DNA of 64,000 nt from assembly GCA_963668535.1 (NCBI GenBank), contig OY764867.1, positions 2,108,001 through 2,172,000 on the forward strand, in the 5' to 3' direction. Below are positions 24,586 through 33,515 of the stretch, piece after piece (position 1 is the first letter of the stretch; every line of letters begins with the position of its first letter). This DNA is from F22 sp963668535. Its GTDB lineage: Bacteria; Bacteroidota; Bacteroidia; Bacteroidales; Bacteroidaceae. The notes below the pieces were generated by a model that worked only from the letters and a program-made list of their open reading frames with translations, did not search any database and had not been told where the DNA came from. A program made the translations under genes and the position numbers.

Positions 24586-25725
24586 ATGAAGTTATATAGT
24601 TATAAAAACTGGTTTACAAAGCTCAGTGTATTGGCCGTCTGCTCCTTGGGAGCAGCGGCTTGTACGCCATCTGAAAGTAAACCGCAGTATGTCGCTGCTG
24701 ATGCACAAATTTGTGCATCAGCCGACAGCCTTTTACAGGTATTAGGTCGTGATTGTGGAGTAGCTACGCGTTTTGGTCATCAAGATGCCACTGTGTATGG
24801 TCACACATGGTGGAATGAAGCACACCGAAGCGATGTAGGCGAAGTATCTGGGTATTATCCAGCCGTGTACGGTTGGGAGTTGGGGCATATAGAATTGGGA
24901 GATTCGTGTTCTCTGGATAGTGTACGATTTGAGGATATACGTCGTCAAATGATTGCCGTAGATGCTCGTGGAGGCATCAATACCGTTAGTTGGCACTTAG
25001 ACAATCCAGTCAATGGGCACAGCTCATGGGATATGACCCAAGGAACAGTACACGCTATCTTGAATAACTCGTTGGTACAAGCTCATTATGTGCAAGATCT
25101 GCAACGTCTCGCTCATTTTTTCTTGCAAATCAGACGTCCTGATGGTCATTTTGTTCCTCTATTGTTTCGTCCTTTTCACGAACATAGTGGTAGTTGGTTT
25201 TGGTGGGGCAAAGACTTTTGTTCCCCCAAAGAGTATATAGCTCTGTGGAAGTTTACTCAAAAAAAATTGCGTGATTTAGGTGTTCACCATCTTTTATATA
25301 TTTATTCTCCAGATTATGTAGCTTCTCTTGATGACTACTTAGAACGATATCCTGGAGACGATTGTATCGATATTTGGGGACTAGATTATTATCATCGTGA
25401 GGGAGCAGAAGGTACCAATAAGTACATGACCAATGCTAAAAAGATGTTGCAGTTTATAGCTCAGGAAGCACAGCAACGTCATAAATTGTATGTCTTTAGT
25501 GAGACCGGGTCAGAATCTTTGCCCATAAACAATTGGTTTACACATGTATTAGCTCCAGTGATCCAAGAAACTCATCCAGCTTATGTGTTGGTATGGAGAA
25601 ATGCTTTTGATAAACCAATGCATTTCTTTGCGCCTTATCCTGGACATGCCACTGCCGATGATTTTAAAATATTTTGTACGCGAAAAGATATTCTTATGGG
25701 ACCTAAGTTCAATGAGAAAAAGTAA
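24586..25725 (+). CDS. GH26 endo-beta-1,4-mannanase, lipoprotein
   Basis: Hydrolyses beta-1,4-mannan to short oligosaccharides, mainly mannobiose in this type of locus. The signal peptide ends in a lipobox (L-G-A-A-A-C26). The GH26 (beta/alpha)8 fold shows its acid/base glutamate E199 in F-R-P-F-H-E-H-S-G-S-W-F-W-W-G and the nucleophile E306 in V-F-S-E-T-G. First enzyme gene of an operon whose order (GH26, phosphorylase, symporter, epimerase) matches the characterised mannan operon of Bacteroides fragilis (established knowledge). Gaps between operon genes are 11-31 bp, apart from the GPH symporter start (102 bp). Confidence 0.93.
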   Translation: MKLYSYKNWFTKLSVLAVCSLGAAACTPSESKPQYVAADAQICASADSLLQVLGRDCGVATRFGHQDATVYGHTWWNEAHRSDVGEVSGYYPAVYGWELGHIELGDSCSLDSVRFEDIRRQMIAVDARGGINTVSWHLDNPVNGHSSWDMTQGTVHAILNNSLVQAHYVQDLQRLAHFFLQIRRPDGHFVPLLFRPFHEHSGSWFWWGKDFCSPKEYIALWKFTQKKLRDLGVHHLLYIYSPDYVASLDDYLERYPGDDCIDIWGLDYYHREGAEGTNKYMTNAKKMLQFIAQEAQQRHKLYVFSETGSESLPINNWFTHVLAPVIQETHPAYVLVWRNAFDKPMHFFAPYPGHATADDFKIFCTRKDILMGPKFNEKK

Positions 25726-25746
25726 TATGACTAATTAGATTTTAAG

Positions 25747-26919
25747 ATGAAGTACTCAGAGCAAGTAGCAAAACTTTTGGCCGATCACGAAGTATTCCTT
25801 CAGATTCCAAACAGCCCTGTTGAAGAGACCAATGGTGTTTTTCAACGTTATGAAAATCCAATCTTGACAGCAGCACACACACCTGTGATATGGCGTTATG
25901 ATTTGGATGAAAAGCACAATCCTTATTTGATGGAACGCATTGGTATGAATGCCACCATGAATTCTGGTGCCATTAAATGGAATGGAAAATATTTGTTGGT
26001 TGTACGTGTAGAAGGTGCTGACCGCAAATCATTCTTTGCTGTTGCAGAAAGCGATAATGGAATTGATAATTTCCGTTTTTGGGACTACCCAGTAACTATG
26101 CCAGAAGATGAAGATCCAGCCACCAATATCTACGATATGCGTTTGACAAAGCATGAAGATGGATGGGTATATGGCGTTTTCTGTGCAGAACGATTTGATC
26201 AAAATGCCCCAGAAGGTGATTTGTCCTCAGCCACTGCCACAGCAGGTATTGCCCGCACCAAGAATTTTGTAGATTGGGAACGCCTTCCAGATTTGAAGAC
26301 CAAAAGTCAACAACGCAATGTGGTTTTGCATCCAGAGTTTGTCGATGGAAAATACGCTTTCTATACTCGTCCACAAGATGGATTTATCTTTGCCGGTAGT
26401 TGTAGTGGTATTGGCTGGGCACTAGTCGACGATATCACTCATGCTGAAATAAAGGAAGAAAAGATCATCGATCGTCGTTTTTATCATACTATTAAGGAAG
26501 TCAAAAATGGCGAAGGACCTCATCCTATCAAAACCGATAAAGGCTGGTTACACCTAGCTCACGGTGTGCGTGGATGTGCCGCAGGTTTGCGTTACGTGCT
26601 CTATATGTACATGACCGATTTAGAAGATCCCACTAGAGTGATTGCAGCTCCAGCAGGACACTTAATGGGACCTATTGGAGAAGAACGAGTAGGTGATGTC
26701 AGCAATGTCTTGTTCTCCAATGGTTGGATTGCAGATGAGGATGGCACCGTATTTCTTTATTATGCTTCATCAGATACACGTATGCATGTGGCAACTTCAA
26801 CAGTCGATAAACTCGTTGATTACTGCATGAATACCCCAGAAGATGGCCTAGCTACTGGTTCATCTGTCGATAAACTGAAGCAACAAATCAGCAAGAACTT
26901 AGAATTGTTGCAGAAGTAA
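25747..26919 (+). CDS. GH130 4-O-beta-D-mannosyl-D-glucose phosphorylase
   Basis: Cytoplasmic enzyme (no signal peptide) that phosphorolyses beta-1,4-Man-Glc to alpha-mannose-1-phosphate and glucose. The sequence is of the GH130 five-bladed propeller type: N-P-I-L-T-A near the N-terminus, N-S-G-A, Y-D-M-R-L-T with the likely catalytic aspartate, R-N-V-V-L-H-P-E-F, Y-T-R-P-Q-D, G-E-G-P-H-P-I-K-T-D-K-G-W-L and H-G-V-R. Its 390 residues equal, from memory, the size of the founding B. fragilis enzyme. The substrate is supplied by the epimerase encoded two genes downstream. Product mannose-1-phosphate can enter glycolysis via phosphomannomutase or feed ManC. Confidence 0.93.
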   Translation: MKYSEQVAKLLADHEVFLQIPNSPVEETNGVFQRYENPILTAAHTPVIWRYDLDEKHNPYLMERIGMNATMNSGAIKWNGKYLLVVRVEGADRKSFFAVAESDNGIDNFRFWDYPVTMPEDEDPATNIYDMRLTKHEDGWVYGVFCAERFDQNAPEGDLSSATATAGIARTKNFVDWERLPDLKTKSQQRNVVLHPEFVDGKYAFYTRPQDGFIFAGSCSGIGWALVDDITHAEIKEEKIIDRRFYHTIKEVKNGEGPHPIKTDKGWLHLAHGVRGCAAGLRYVLYMYMTDLEDPTRVIAAPAGHLMGPIGEERVGDVSNVLFSNGWIADEDGTVFLYYASSDTRMHVATSTVDKLVDYCMNTPEDGLATGSSVDKLKQQISKNLELLQK

Positions 26920-27021
26920 AAAAAATATCATACATTTATTTCCTTGAATGGAATATTATTAGTTGAAAGTCAAGAGAGGGCATGTGCATGTCGTCTCTTG
27001 ACATCCTTATACAATAGTACT

Positions 27022-28419
27022 ATGTTAAAACTTCGTGAGAAAATAGGATATGGATTGGGAGATATGTCCTCTTCCATGTTTTGGAAATTGTTTGGATCAT
27101 ATTTGATGATCTTTTATACCGATGTTTTCGGTCTACCTGCAGCAGTTGTAGGTACCATGTTTTTAGCCACTCGTATCTGGGATTCCCTGTTTGATCCCAT
27201 GGTTGGTATTGTGGCAGATAGAACAAATACGCGATGGGGAAAGTTTCGTCCATACCTCTTATACTTAGCGTTACCCTTTGGTATCATAGGGATTCTGACT
27301 TTTGTCACCCCTCATTGGTCCATTACAGGTAAAATAATCTATGCATATGTCACTTATTCATTGATGATGATGGTGTATTCCGCTATCAACGTGCCTTATG
27401 CCTCCATGCTAGGCGTCATGAGTCCTGATCCAAGAGATCGCAATGTCCTATCCACTTTTCGAATGAGTTTTGCCTACATAGGTAGCTTTATAGCCCTGCT
27501 GATGTTTATGCCCATGGTCAACATGTTTTCAGCAAATGATACCAGTGTGGATGCTCAGCAACGAGCATGGCTATATGCTGTTGTTGTGATTGCCGTATTA
27601 TGTGTCGCCTTATTCTGGGGCTGTTTTGCTTTAACAAAAGAACGAGTTAAAGCCATCAAAGCAGAAACCACTTCTCTGAAAGATGATTTGAAAGATTTGT
27701 TGCGTAATCGTCCTTGGTGGATTTTGCTGGGGTCTGGTATTGCAGCATTGATATTCAACTCCATTCGTGATGGAGCTACCGTCTATTATTTCAAATATTA
27801 CATTGTAGAAAGTGATTTCTCACAAGTACATTTCTTTGGAGTTTCTTTTGTATTATCCGGTTTATACCTAGCCATAGGGCAGGCAGCCAATATTGTTGGG
27901 GTGGTGCTAGCAGCCCCCATCAGTAACCGTATTGGCAAAAAATCGACCTATATGGGGGCTATGCTTATAGCCACTGTGCTTAGCATCATTTTCTTCTGGT
28001 TCGATAAAGATCAGTTGGTGATGATTTTTGTCTTCCAAGTACTTATTAGCATTTGTGCTGGTAGTGTATTCCCATTGTTGTGGTCCATGTATGCCGATTG
28101 TACAGATTACTCAGAACTCAAAACAGGTAATCGAGCTACAGGACTGATTTTCTCTTCCTCCTCTATGAGTCAGAAGATGGGATGGGCCGTGGGAAGCGCC
28201 CTTACTGGTTGGCTACTAGCTTATTTTGGTTTCAAAGCCAATGCCGTACAGTCAGAAGAAACGATACAAGGGATCAAAATGTTTTTAAGCTTTTTACCTG
28301 CGGTCGGTACCATCTTATCCGTAGTCCTTATAGCGATGTATCCATTGAGTGAACAACGCATGCACACGATCGTGAGTCAATTGGCTGCGAAGAGAGAAGA
28401 CGATATACAGAACCAATAA
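27022..28419 (+). CDS. GPH-family sugar:cation symporter (manno-oligosaccharide importer)
   Basis: A 465-residue major-facilitator-type carrier of the glycoside-pentoside-hexuronide family with 12 predicted helices. Diagnostic segments are G-Y-G-L-G-D-M-S-S-S-M-F-W near the N-terminus, R-I-W-D-S-L-F-D-P-M-V-G and the R-W-G-K-F-R-P-Y loop. The frame opens at 26944, but those first 26 residues are hydrophilic and unlike the family, so M-L-K-L-R-E-K at 27022 is chosen. Context points to uptake of mannobiose or Man-Glc across the inner membrane. Confidence 0.9.
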   Translation: MLKLREKIGYGLGDMSSSMFWKLFGSYLMIFYTDVFGLPAAVVGTMFLATRIWDSLFDPMVGIVADRTNTRWGKFRPYLLYLALPFGIIGILTFVTPHWSITGKIIYAYVTYSLMMMVYSAINVPYASMLGVMSPDPRDRNVLSTFRMSFAYIGSFIALLMFMPMVNMFSANDTSVDAQQRAWLYAVVVIAVLCVALFWGCFALTKERVKAIKAETTSLKDDLKDLLRNRPWWILLGSGIAALIFNSIRDGATVYYFKYYIVESDFSQVHFFGVSFVLSGLYLAIGQAANIVGVVLAAPISNRIGKKSTYMGAMLIATVLSIIFFWFDKDQLVMIFVFQVLISICAGSVFPLLWSMYADCTDYSELKTGNRATGLIFSSSSMSQKMGWAVGSALTGWLLAYFGFKANAVQSEETIQGIKMFLSFLPAVGTILSVVLIAMYPLSEQRMHTIVSQLAAKREDDIQNQ

Positions 28420-28430
28420 TAATAAACACA

Positions 28431-29636
28431 ATGAACAATATAGAACGTTTAGGACAATTAGTTGACGAAGTCAGAGACAATCTTCATGTCAATATTTTGC
28501 CTTTTTGGATGCACCAAATGATTGATGAAACACAAGGTGGTTTTTATGGACAGATAGATGGAGAAGGGCATCTTCATGCAGATGCTCCCAAAGGTGCCAT
28601 CTTGAATGCCCGCATTTTGTGGACTTTCTCTTCAGCTTATCGTCTATCTGGTCAAACTTCTTATTTGGATGTAGCTACTCGAGCCAAAGAATATATACTA
28701 AAACATTTTATGGACACAGTACACGGAGGCGTATATTGGTCGCTTCATGCCGATGGTTCATGCCTTGATAGTAAGAAACAAATATATGCTTTAGCTTTTG
28801 TTATTTATGGATTGAGTGAGTACGTACGGGCCACCCAAGATACAGAAGCTTTGGATTGTGCCATAAGTATCTTTAAAGCCATAGAAGCTCATAGTTTTGA
28901 TCGTGAGAAGAATGGATATGGCGAAGCGTTAACACGTGAGTGGGGACCTATTTCAGATATGCGTTTGAGTGATAAAGATGAGAATGAAAACAAAACAATG
29001 AATACTCATCTGCATATTTTGGAAGCTTATACCAACCTGTACCGTGTCTATAAAAATAAAACAGTAGAAGACCAATTACGTAATCTCATTCAACTGTTTG
29101 TTAGCAAGATCCTAAATAATGTCACTTTTCATTTGGAGTTATTCTTTGATGACGATTGGAACAGTAAATATGCCATAGATTCATATGGACATGATATCGA
29201 ATCTGTTTGGTTATTACACGAAGCCGCTGTTGTATTGGATGATAAAACTTTGTTGTCGACAGTTGAAAGTGTTCTTCCTCATATTGTCCAATCAGCTTGT
29301 GAAGGCTATATGGAAGATGGTAGCATGATCTATGAGAAACACCATGGCAAAGAAAATACATTAGATACAGAAAGACACTGGTGGGTGCAAGCAGAGACGG
29401 TCGTTGGTTTGCTTGATCACTACCAACTTACAGGCGATCAAACGTCTTTAGATAAAGCTTTATCAACTTGGGAATACATCAAAAATCATCTAGTTGATGA
29501 AAAGAATGGAGAGTGGTACTGGGGGATCCTTCCTGATGGACAAGTCAACAAAAAAGATGACAAAGCAGGTTTCTGGAAATGCCCATATCACAATGGTCGC
29601 ATGTGTATGGAAATCATAGAGAGATTTGAGCAGTAA
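28431..29636 (+). CDS. Cellobiose/mannobiose 2-epimerase
   Basis: Converts the reducing-end mannose of beta-1,4-mannobiose to glucose, giving the substrate of the neighbouring phosphorylase. It is an (alpha/alpha)6-barrel of the N-acylglucosamine 2-epimerase superfamily, 401 residues. Characteristic pieces are F-W-M-H-Q-M-I-D, G-G-F-Y-G-Q-I, N-A-R-I-L-W-T-F, G-G-V-Y-W, M-N-T-H-L-H-I-L-E-A-Y-T-N-L, Y-G-H-D-I-E-S-V-W-L-L, R-H-W-W-V-Q-A-E and W-K-C-P-Y-H-N-G-R-M-C-M-E, with the catalytic histidines in the H-D-I-E and C-P-Y-H-N segments. No signal peptide, so cytoplasmic. It starts 11 bp after the symporter gene. Confidence 0.94.
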   Translation: MNNIERLGQLVDEVRDNLHVNILPFWMHQMIDETQGGFYGQIDGEGHLHADAPKGAILNARILWTFSSAYRLSGQTSYLDVATRAKEYILKHFMDTVHGGVYWSLHADGSCLDSKKQIYALAFVIYGLSEYVRATQDTEALDCAISIFKAIEAHSFDREKNGYGEALTREWGPISDMRLSDKDENENKTMNTHLHILEAYTNLYRVYKNKTVEDQLRNLIQLFVSKILNNVTFHLELFFDDDWNSKYAIDSYGHDIESVWLLHEAAVVLDDKTLLSTVESVLPHIVQSACEGYMEDGSMIYEKHHGKENTLDTERHWWVQAETVVGLLDHYQLTGDQTSLDKALSTWEYIKNHLVDEKNGEWYWGILPDGQVNKKDDKAGFWKCPYHNGRMCMEIIERFEQ

Positions 29637-29667
29637 CAAGTAATCGTAGATAATAATACCAGATAGT

Positions 29668-30837
29668 ATGAATAAAACCATCTTAAAATCCATAGGACTA
29701 TTTATAGGACTTACCTTATGCCTCCCCATATATAGCTGTGGAGGTGACGGAGGCAATAGTCCCGCACCCGATAATAACAAAGAACAACCTGGTGATAACA
29801 TGGGAGGAGATGATAACACAGGAGGAGATGACCAAAATAATGATCAAGACGATCCCAACAATCCCCTAGTTACTAAACAGGCTACTGCCGAAACAATTGC
29901 TTTATACGAGTACATTAAAGCACATTATGGTAAGGATATCCTCACATCGGCCATGGCCAATGTCGATTGGAATACGAATGAATGTGAGTGGGTATATCAA
30001 CACACTGGATCTTACCCAGCCATAGCTGGTTTCGATTTTATCCATATTTATAGGCAGTTGAGTACATACCAAGACATCTCTCCAGTGAAAAACTGGCACG
30101 ATGCAGGTGGCCTAGTTACTATAATGTGGCATTGGAATCTACCACGAGCAGAAGGAAGTGATTCTAATTTTGGTTTTTATAGTGAAGCCAATCACAATAG
30201 TACAGGCACAAGCCAATACTCCACCTTAACACCCAATGCAGTCAATGATCCAACTAGCTGGACCTACAAACGTTTTGTCAGTGATATTCAGCAAGTTGCC
30301 GATATCATGCTTCTACTTCAAGATGCGCATATCCCTGTGCTTTGGCGTCCCCTTCATGAAGCATCAGGTGGATGGTTTTGGTGGGGAGCTGGCGACGCAG
30401 CTTCTTATGTCAAACTATGGCGATTGATGTACACAATTTTCCAAGAGAAAGGAGTCAAAAATACCATTTGGGTATGGACGAGTGAAGTAGGGGATGATGC
30501 CTGGTATCCTGGCGATGAGTATGTCGATATGATCGGTCGAGATAAATACAATACCACTTCAGCAAGTGCTATTGCATCAGACTATTCGACCTTGAGCAAC
30601 AAGTATCCCAATAAGATGATCACCCTTTCAGAATGTGGTGGTGTATCTGATATGCCCGCACAGTGGACTAGTGGAGCCACTTGGTCATGGGTGATGCCTT
30701 GGTACGACTACGACAGAACCAAAGATACCTCATCCATGAATAGCAAAGAGCATACTTGGGCGAATATTGCTTGGTGGAATCAATTGTTGGGCATGGATAA
30801 TTGCATCACCCGTGCCGATGTCGACTTGACTAAGTAA
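29668..30837 (+). CDS. Second GH26 beta-mannanase, lipoprotein with Asp/Asn/Gly linker
   Basis: A 389-residue lipoprotein (lipobox I-Y-S-C24) whose mature N-terminus is a ~45-residue linker of Asp, Asn, Gly and Pro, consistent with display of the enzyme away from the outer membrane surface. The GH26 domain carries acid/base E231 in W-R-P-L-H-E-A-S-G-G-W-F-W-W-G and nucleophile E322 in T-L-S-E-C-G-G. It is only distantly similar to the first GH26 protein and is closer in architecture to surface mannanases such as those of Bacteroides ovatus (recalled resemblance). It follows the epimerase gene after 31 bp and likely makes the first cut at the cell surface. Confidence 0.92.
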   Translation: MNKTILKSIGLFIGLTLCLPIYSCGGDGGNSPAPDNNKEQPGDNMGGDDNTGGDDQNNDQDDPNNPLVTKQATAETIALYEYIKAHYGKDILTSAMANVDWNTNECEWVYQHTGSYPAIAGFDFIHIYRQLSTYQDISPVKNWHDAGGLVTIMWHWNLPRAEGSDSNFGFYSEANHNSTGTSQYSTLTPNAVNDPTSWTYKRFVSDIQQVADIMLLLQDAHIPVLWRPLHEASGGWFWWGAGDAASYVKLWRLMYTIFQEKGVKNTIWVWTSEVGDDAWYPGDEYVDMIGRDKYNTTSASAIASDYSTLSNKYPNKMITLSECGGVSDMPAQWTSGATWSWVMPWYDYDRTKDTSSMNSKEHTWANIAWWNQLLGMDNCITRADVDLTK

Positions 30838-30853
30838 TCTAAGATACATTATT

Positions 30854-30966
30854 AACCCGTTGGTGGAATTCTGTTGATAAAGCGTGTATATCGATAAATT
30901 ATGCGTATATTGCATACCCTTTTGAAGATATCACATTATTAACTTTTTTAATTTCAACAACGGGTT
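30854..30966. repeat. 113-bp segment bounded by 17-bp inverted repeats
   Basis: Left arm 30854-30870 begins AACCCGTTG and right arm 30950-30966 ends CAACGGGTT; 15 of 17 positions pair. It fills the gap between the second GH26 gene and the esterase gene. It could be a small MITE-like insertion or a long-range mRNA structure; no target duplication is visible. Confidence 0.5.
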
Positions 30967-31001
30967 GACAATGCTATTGCGACCCTCAAAATGAGTATGC
31001 C

Positions 31002-31826
31002 ATGAAAAGAAAAGCGACCTTTCTCATTCTATTATTCTTTATTTGTGCCCTTCACGCGCAGGAAGTGTACACAACGAAAAAAGATCTATCCTACATCCCT
31101 GCTGCCGAAGCAGATGCTTATCAAAAAGAACGGTGCAAATTGGATGTTTACTATCCAACAGATAAGAAAGATTTTCCTACCATCGTCTGGTTTCATGGTG
31201 GTGGATTGGAAGGAGGAAATAAATACATTCCGCAAGAACTGATGAATAGAGGATTTGCGATAGTATCAGTCAATTATCGTTTGAGTCCTAGAGTCAAAAA
31301 TCCTGCTTACATTGAAGATGCAGCCGCTGCCGTGGCTTGGACCTTCAATCATATAGAAGAGTATGGTGGTAGCAAAGATAAAATATTTGTTTCTGGTCAC
31401 TCTGCTGGAGGGTATCTCACCTTGATACTAGCTATGGACAAGAAGTATATGGCAGCCTATGGTGCAGATGCCGATAAGGTAGCCGCCTATCTTCCCATCA
31501 GTGGTCAGACAGTGACTCATTTTACCATTCGTAAAGAGCGTGGCTTACCCAATGGCATTCCTATTATTGATGAGTATGCCCCAGTAAATCGCGTGCGTCA
31601 GCATACCGCTCCAGTTGTATTGATTACTGGAGATCGTAATCTAGAAATGGCCGATCGTTGGGAAGAAAATGCTCTGTTGGCTTCCGTATCTAAGAATATC
31701 GGCAATAAACAAGTTACTTTGTATGAATTGCAAGGATTCAATCACAACACAGTGGTCGAACCTGCCTGTTTCTTGATTATCAATTACATCCGCCAACATT
31801 GTCCAGATAAAGTCGTAAATAAATAA
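31002..31826 (+). CDS. Secreted alpha/beta-hydrolase esterase (probable carbohydrate acetylesterase)
   Basis: A 274-residue exported protein (signal peptide ending C-A-L-H-A-Q) with the hormone-sensitive-lipase-like fold: oxyanion motif H-G-G-G-L-E-G-G, nucleophile S in G-H-S-A-G-G, candidate acid D in L-I-T-G-D-R, and the catalytic histidine in G-F-N-H-N. Such BD-FAE-like enzymes remove acetyl or feruloyl groups from hemicellulose. Placed between mannanase and a second esterase, deacetylation of acetylated (gluco)mannan is the likely job. The SGNH gene follows after 14 bp. Confidence 0.85.
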   Translation: MKRKATFLILLFFICALHAQEVYTTKKDLSYIPAAEADAYQKERCKLDVYYPTDKKDFPTIVWFHGGGLEGGNKYIPQELMNRGFAIVSVNYRLSPRVKNPAYIEDAAAAVAWTFNHIEEYGGSKDKIFVSGHSAGGYLTLILAMDKKYMAAYGADADKVAAYLPISGQTVTHFTIRKERGLPNGIPIIDEYAPVNRVRQHTAPVVLITGDRNLEMADRWEENALLASVSKNIGNKQVTLYELQGFNHNTVVEPACFLIINYIRQHCPDKVVNK

Positions 31827-31840
31827 CATTAAGATAATAA

Positions 31841-33271
31841 ATGAATAAGCACAAATTATTGTATGCAGTACTCAGCTTTGCCTGTCTTTTGCCTGCATCA
31901 GCAACGGTTAAGTTGCCCGAAATCCTAAGTGACCATATGGTTTTGCAACAGCAAAGCCAAGTGAAATTATGGGGTAAAGCCACCCCTAGTAGCACCGTGA
32001 CCATACATACCTCTTGGAATGAAACAGTCTACACTTGCCATACCGATCAAGATGGGAGATGGTTGACCAAGGTACAGACCCCTCAAGCTAGTTATACGCC
32101 CTATACCATACAGTTTGACGATGGTGATGGCACTACAGTATCCCTTCAAGACATCTTGATAGGTGAAGTGTGGTTTTGTTCTGGACAGTCCAATATGCAA
32201 ATGCCACTAGGAGGATATTACAATTGCCCCGTGGAAAAGAGCAATGAACAAATTGCATTGTCTGGACAATTTAAGGGAGTACGTGTAGCCACCATCCCCC
32301 TAACAGGCAATGTGGTTCCTCAAGAAGAAGTGCCAGGACGTTGGCACCTGAGTTGTCCCAAAAATGCCGTTGATTTTTCAGCCGCAGCCTATTCTTATGC
32401 CACCATGGTCAATCGAGTATTAGATATTCCCGTAGGTATTATCAGTTGCGCCTGGGGCGGCTCGTATGTTGAAGGATGGTTACCTCGACGCATCGTGTCT
32501 ACATACCCTGATATTGACATAGAGAAACGTTTGCTTAAAAATGACGACGGTAGTTGGAATTGGCAAAGCGTAATCATCATGTACAATGGCATGTTGCACC
32601 CATTGACCAACTACACCATCAAAGGCTTTTTATGGTACCAAGGTGAGTCTAATGTGGGACATGAATCGACCTACGCACAACGACTACAAACGATGGTTGA
32701 TTTGTGGCGCAAAGAATGGGGACAAGGAAATATCCCATTTTATCAAGTAGAGATTGCTCCCTTTAATTACGAATCCTATCGTGATGCAGCAGCCCTTCGT
32801 GAACAACAGCATCTATCTACCAAGATGATTCCCAATTCTGATATCATATGTATCAGCGACCTAGTCTATCCATACGAAAAGAATCAAGTACATCCTGCCC
32901 GTAAGCAAGAAGTCGGTTATCGATTGGCCTATCTCGCATTGGCCAAGACCTATGGTGTGCAAGGCATCTGTACAACCTATCCAGAATACCAAAGTATGGA
33001 GATCAAAGGAGATACTGCTATTATCCATTTGACAGCTTCCGAACATGTTAGTCCATTTGATGGTATTCAAGGATTCGAGATAGCAGGCAAAGATCGCGTA
33101 TTTCACCCCGCTCAGGTTAAGAACGCACAAAGTTCAGGAGCACTTGAAGTATCTTCGTCAGACGTCCCTCATCCAGTAGCAGTACGTTACTGCTATAAAA
33201 ATTGGCAACTCGGAAATGTGGTGAGTCAGCGTGGCTTACCTCTAGTCCCATTCCGAACAGATAGTTGGTAA
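31841..33271 (+). CDS. SGNH-type acetylesterase (sialate O-acetylesterase-like)
   Basis: A 476-residue exported protein (signal peptide ending P-A-S-A). The SASA-type esterase domain has block I G-Q-S-N-M with the catalytic serine, G-G-S near residue 205, W-Y-Q-G-E-S-N in the middle, and D-L-V-Y-P-Y-E-K-N-Q-V-H-P near residue 352 with the likely catalytic Asp/His. The family acts on O-acetyl groups of sialic acids or of plant glycans; here, among mannan genes, deacetylation of mannan side groups is more likely. Two terminators follow. Confidence 0.88.
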   Translation: MNKHKLLYAVLSFACLLPASATVKLPEILSDHMVLQQQSQVKLWGKATPSSTVTIHTSWNETVYTCHTDQDGRWLTKVQTPQASYTPYTIQFDDGDGTTVSLQDILIGEVWFCSGQSNMQMPLGGYYNCPVEKSNEQIALSGQFKGVRVATIPLTGNVVPQEEVPGRWHLSCPKNAVDFSAAAYSYATMVNRVLDIPVGIISCAWGGSYVEGWLPRRIVSTYPDIDIEKRLLKNDDGSWNWQSVIIMYNGMLHPLTNYTIKGFLWYQGESNVGHESTYAQRLQTMVDLWRKEWGQGNIPFYQVEIAPFNYESYRDAAALREQQHLSTKMIPNSDIICISDLVYPYEKNQVHPARKQEVGYRLAYLALAKTYGVQGICTTYPEYQSMEIKGDTAIIHLTASEHVSPFDGIQGFEIAGKDRVFHPAQVKNAQSSGALEVSSSDVPHPVAVRYCYKNWQLGNVVSQRGLPLVPFRTDSW

Positions 33272-33305
33272 CAACGTCTTAACACGTTTATGTAGATTGT
33301 AGAAG

Positions 33306-33347
33306 GATGCGGATGCACGGTTTACCGTTGCACCGCATTCTTTTTTA
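33306..33347 (+). terminator. Terminator of the mannan operon
   Basis: An imperfect stem of about 15 bp with an internal mismatch around TTTACC, followed by TTTTTTA. Confidence 0.75.
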
Positions 33348-33429
33348 TGATGTATTCTATACGGGTATGGACACTATCGCCCTATCAATCAAACAGTCGT
33401 TCTAATCGCTTATCAATAATCCCATAAAA

Positions 33430-33463
33430 AAGTCACGTAGCATTGATGTATACTACGTGACTT
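33430..33463 (-). terminator. Terminator of the GH36 gene
   Basis: An 11-bp perfect stem (33430-33440 with 33453-33463). On the minus strand it is followed by TTTTTATGGG; on the plus strand by CTTTTAT, so it may work in both directions. Confidence 0.82.
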
Positions 33464-33515
33464 CTTTTATTGATCCGTCAATTTCTGATCGTATTGACTG
33501 AATATATACCTGTTC

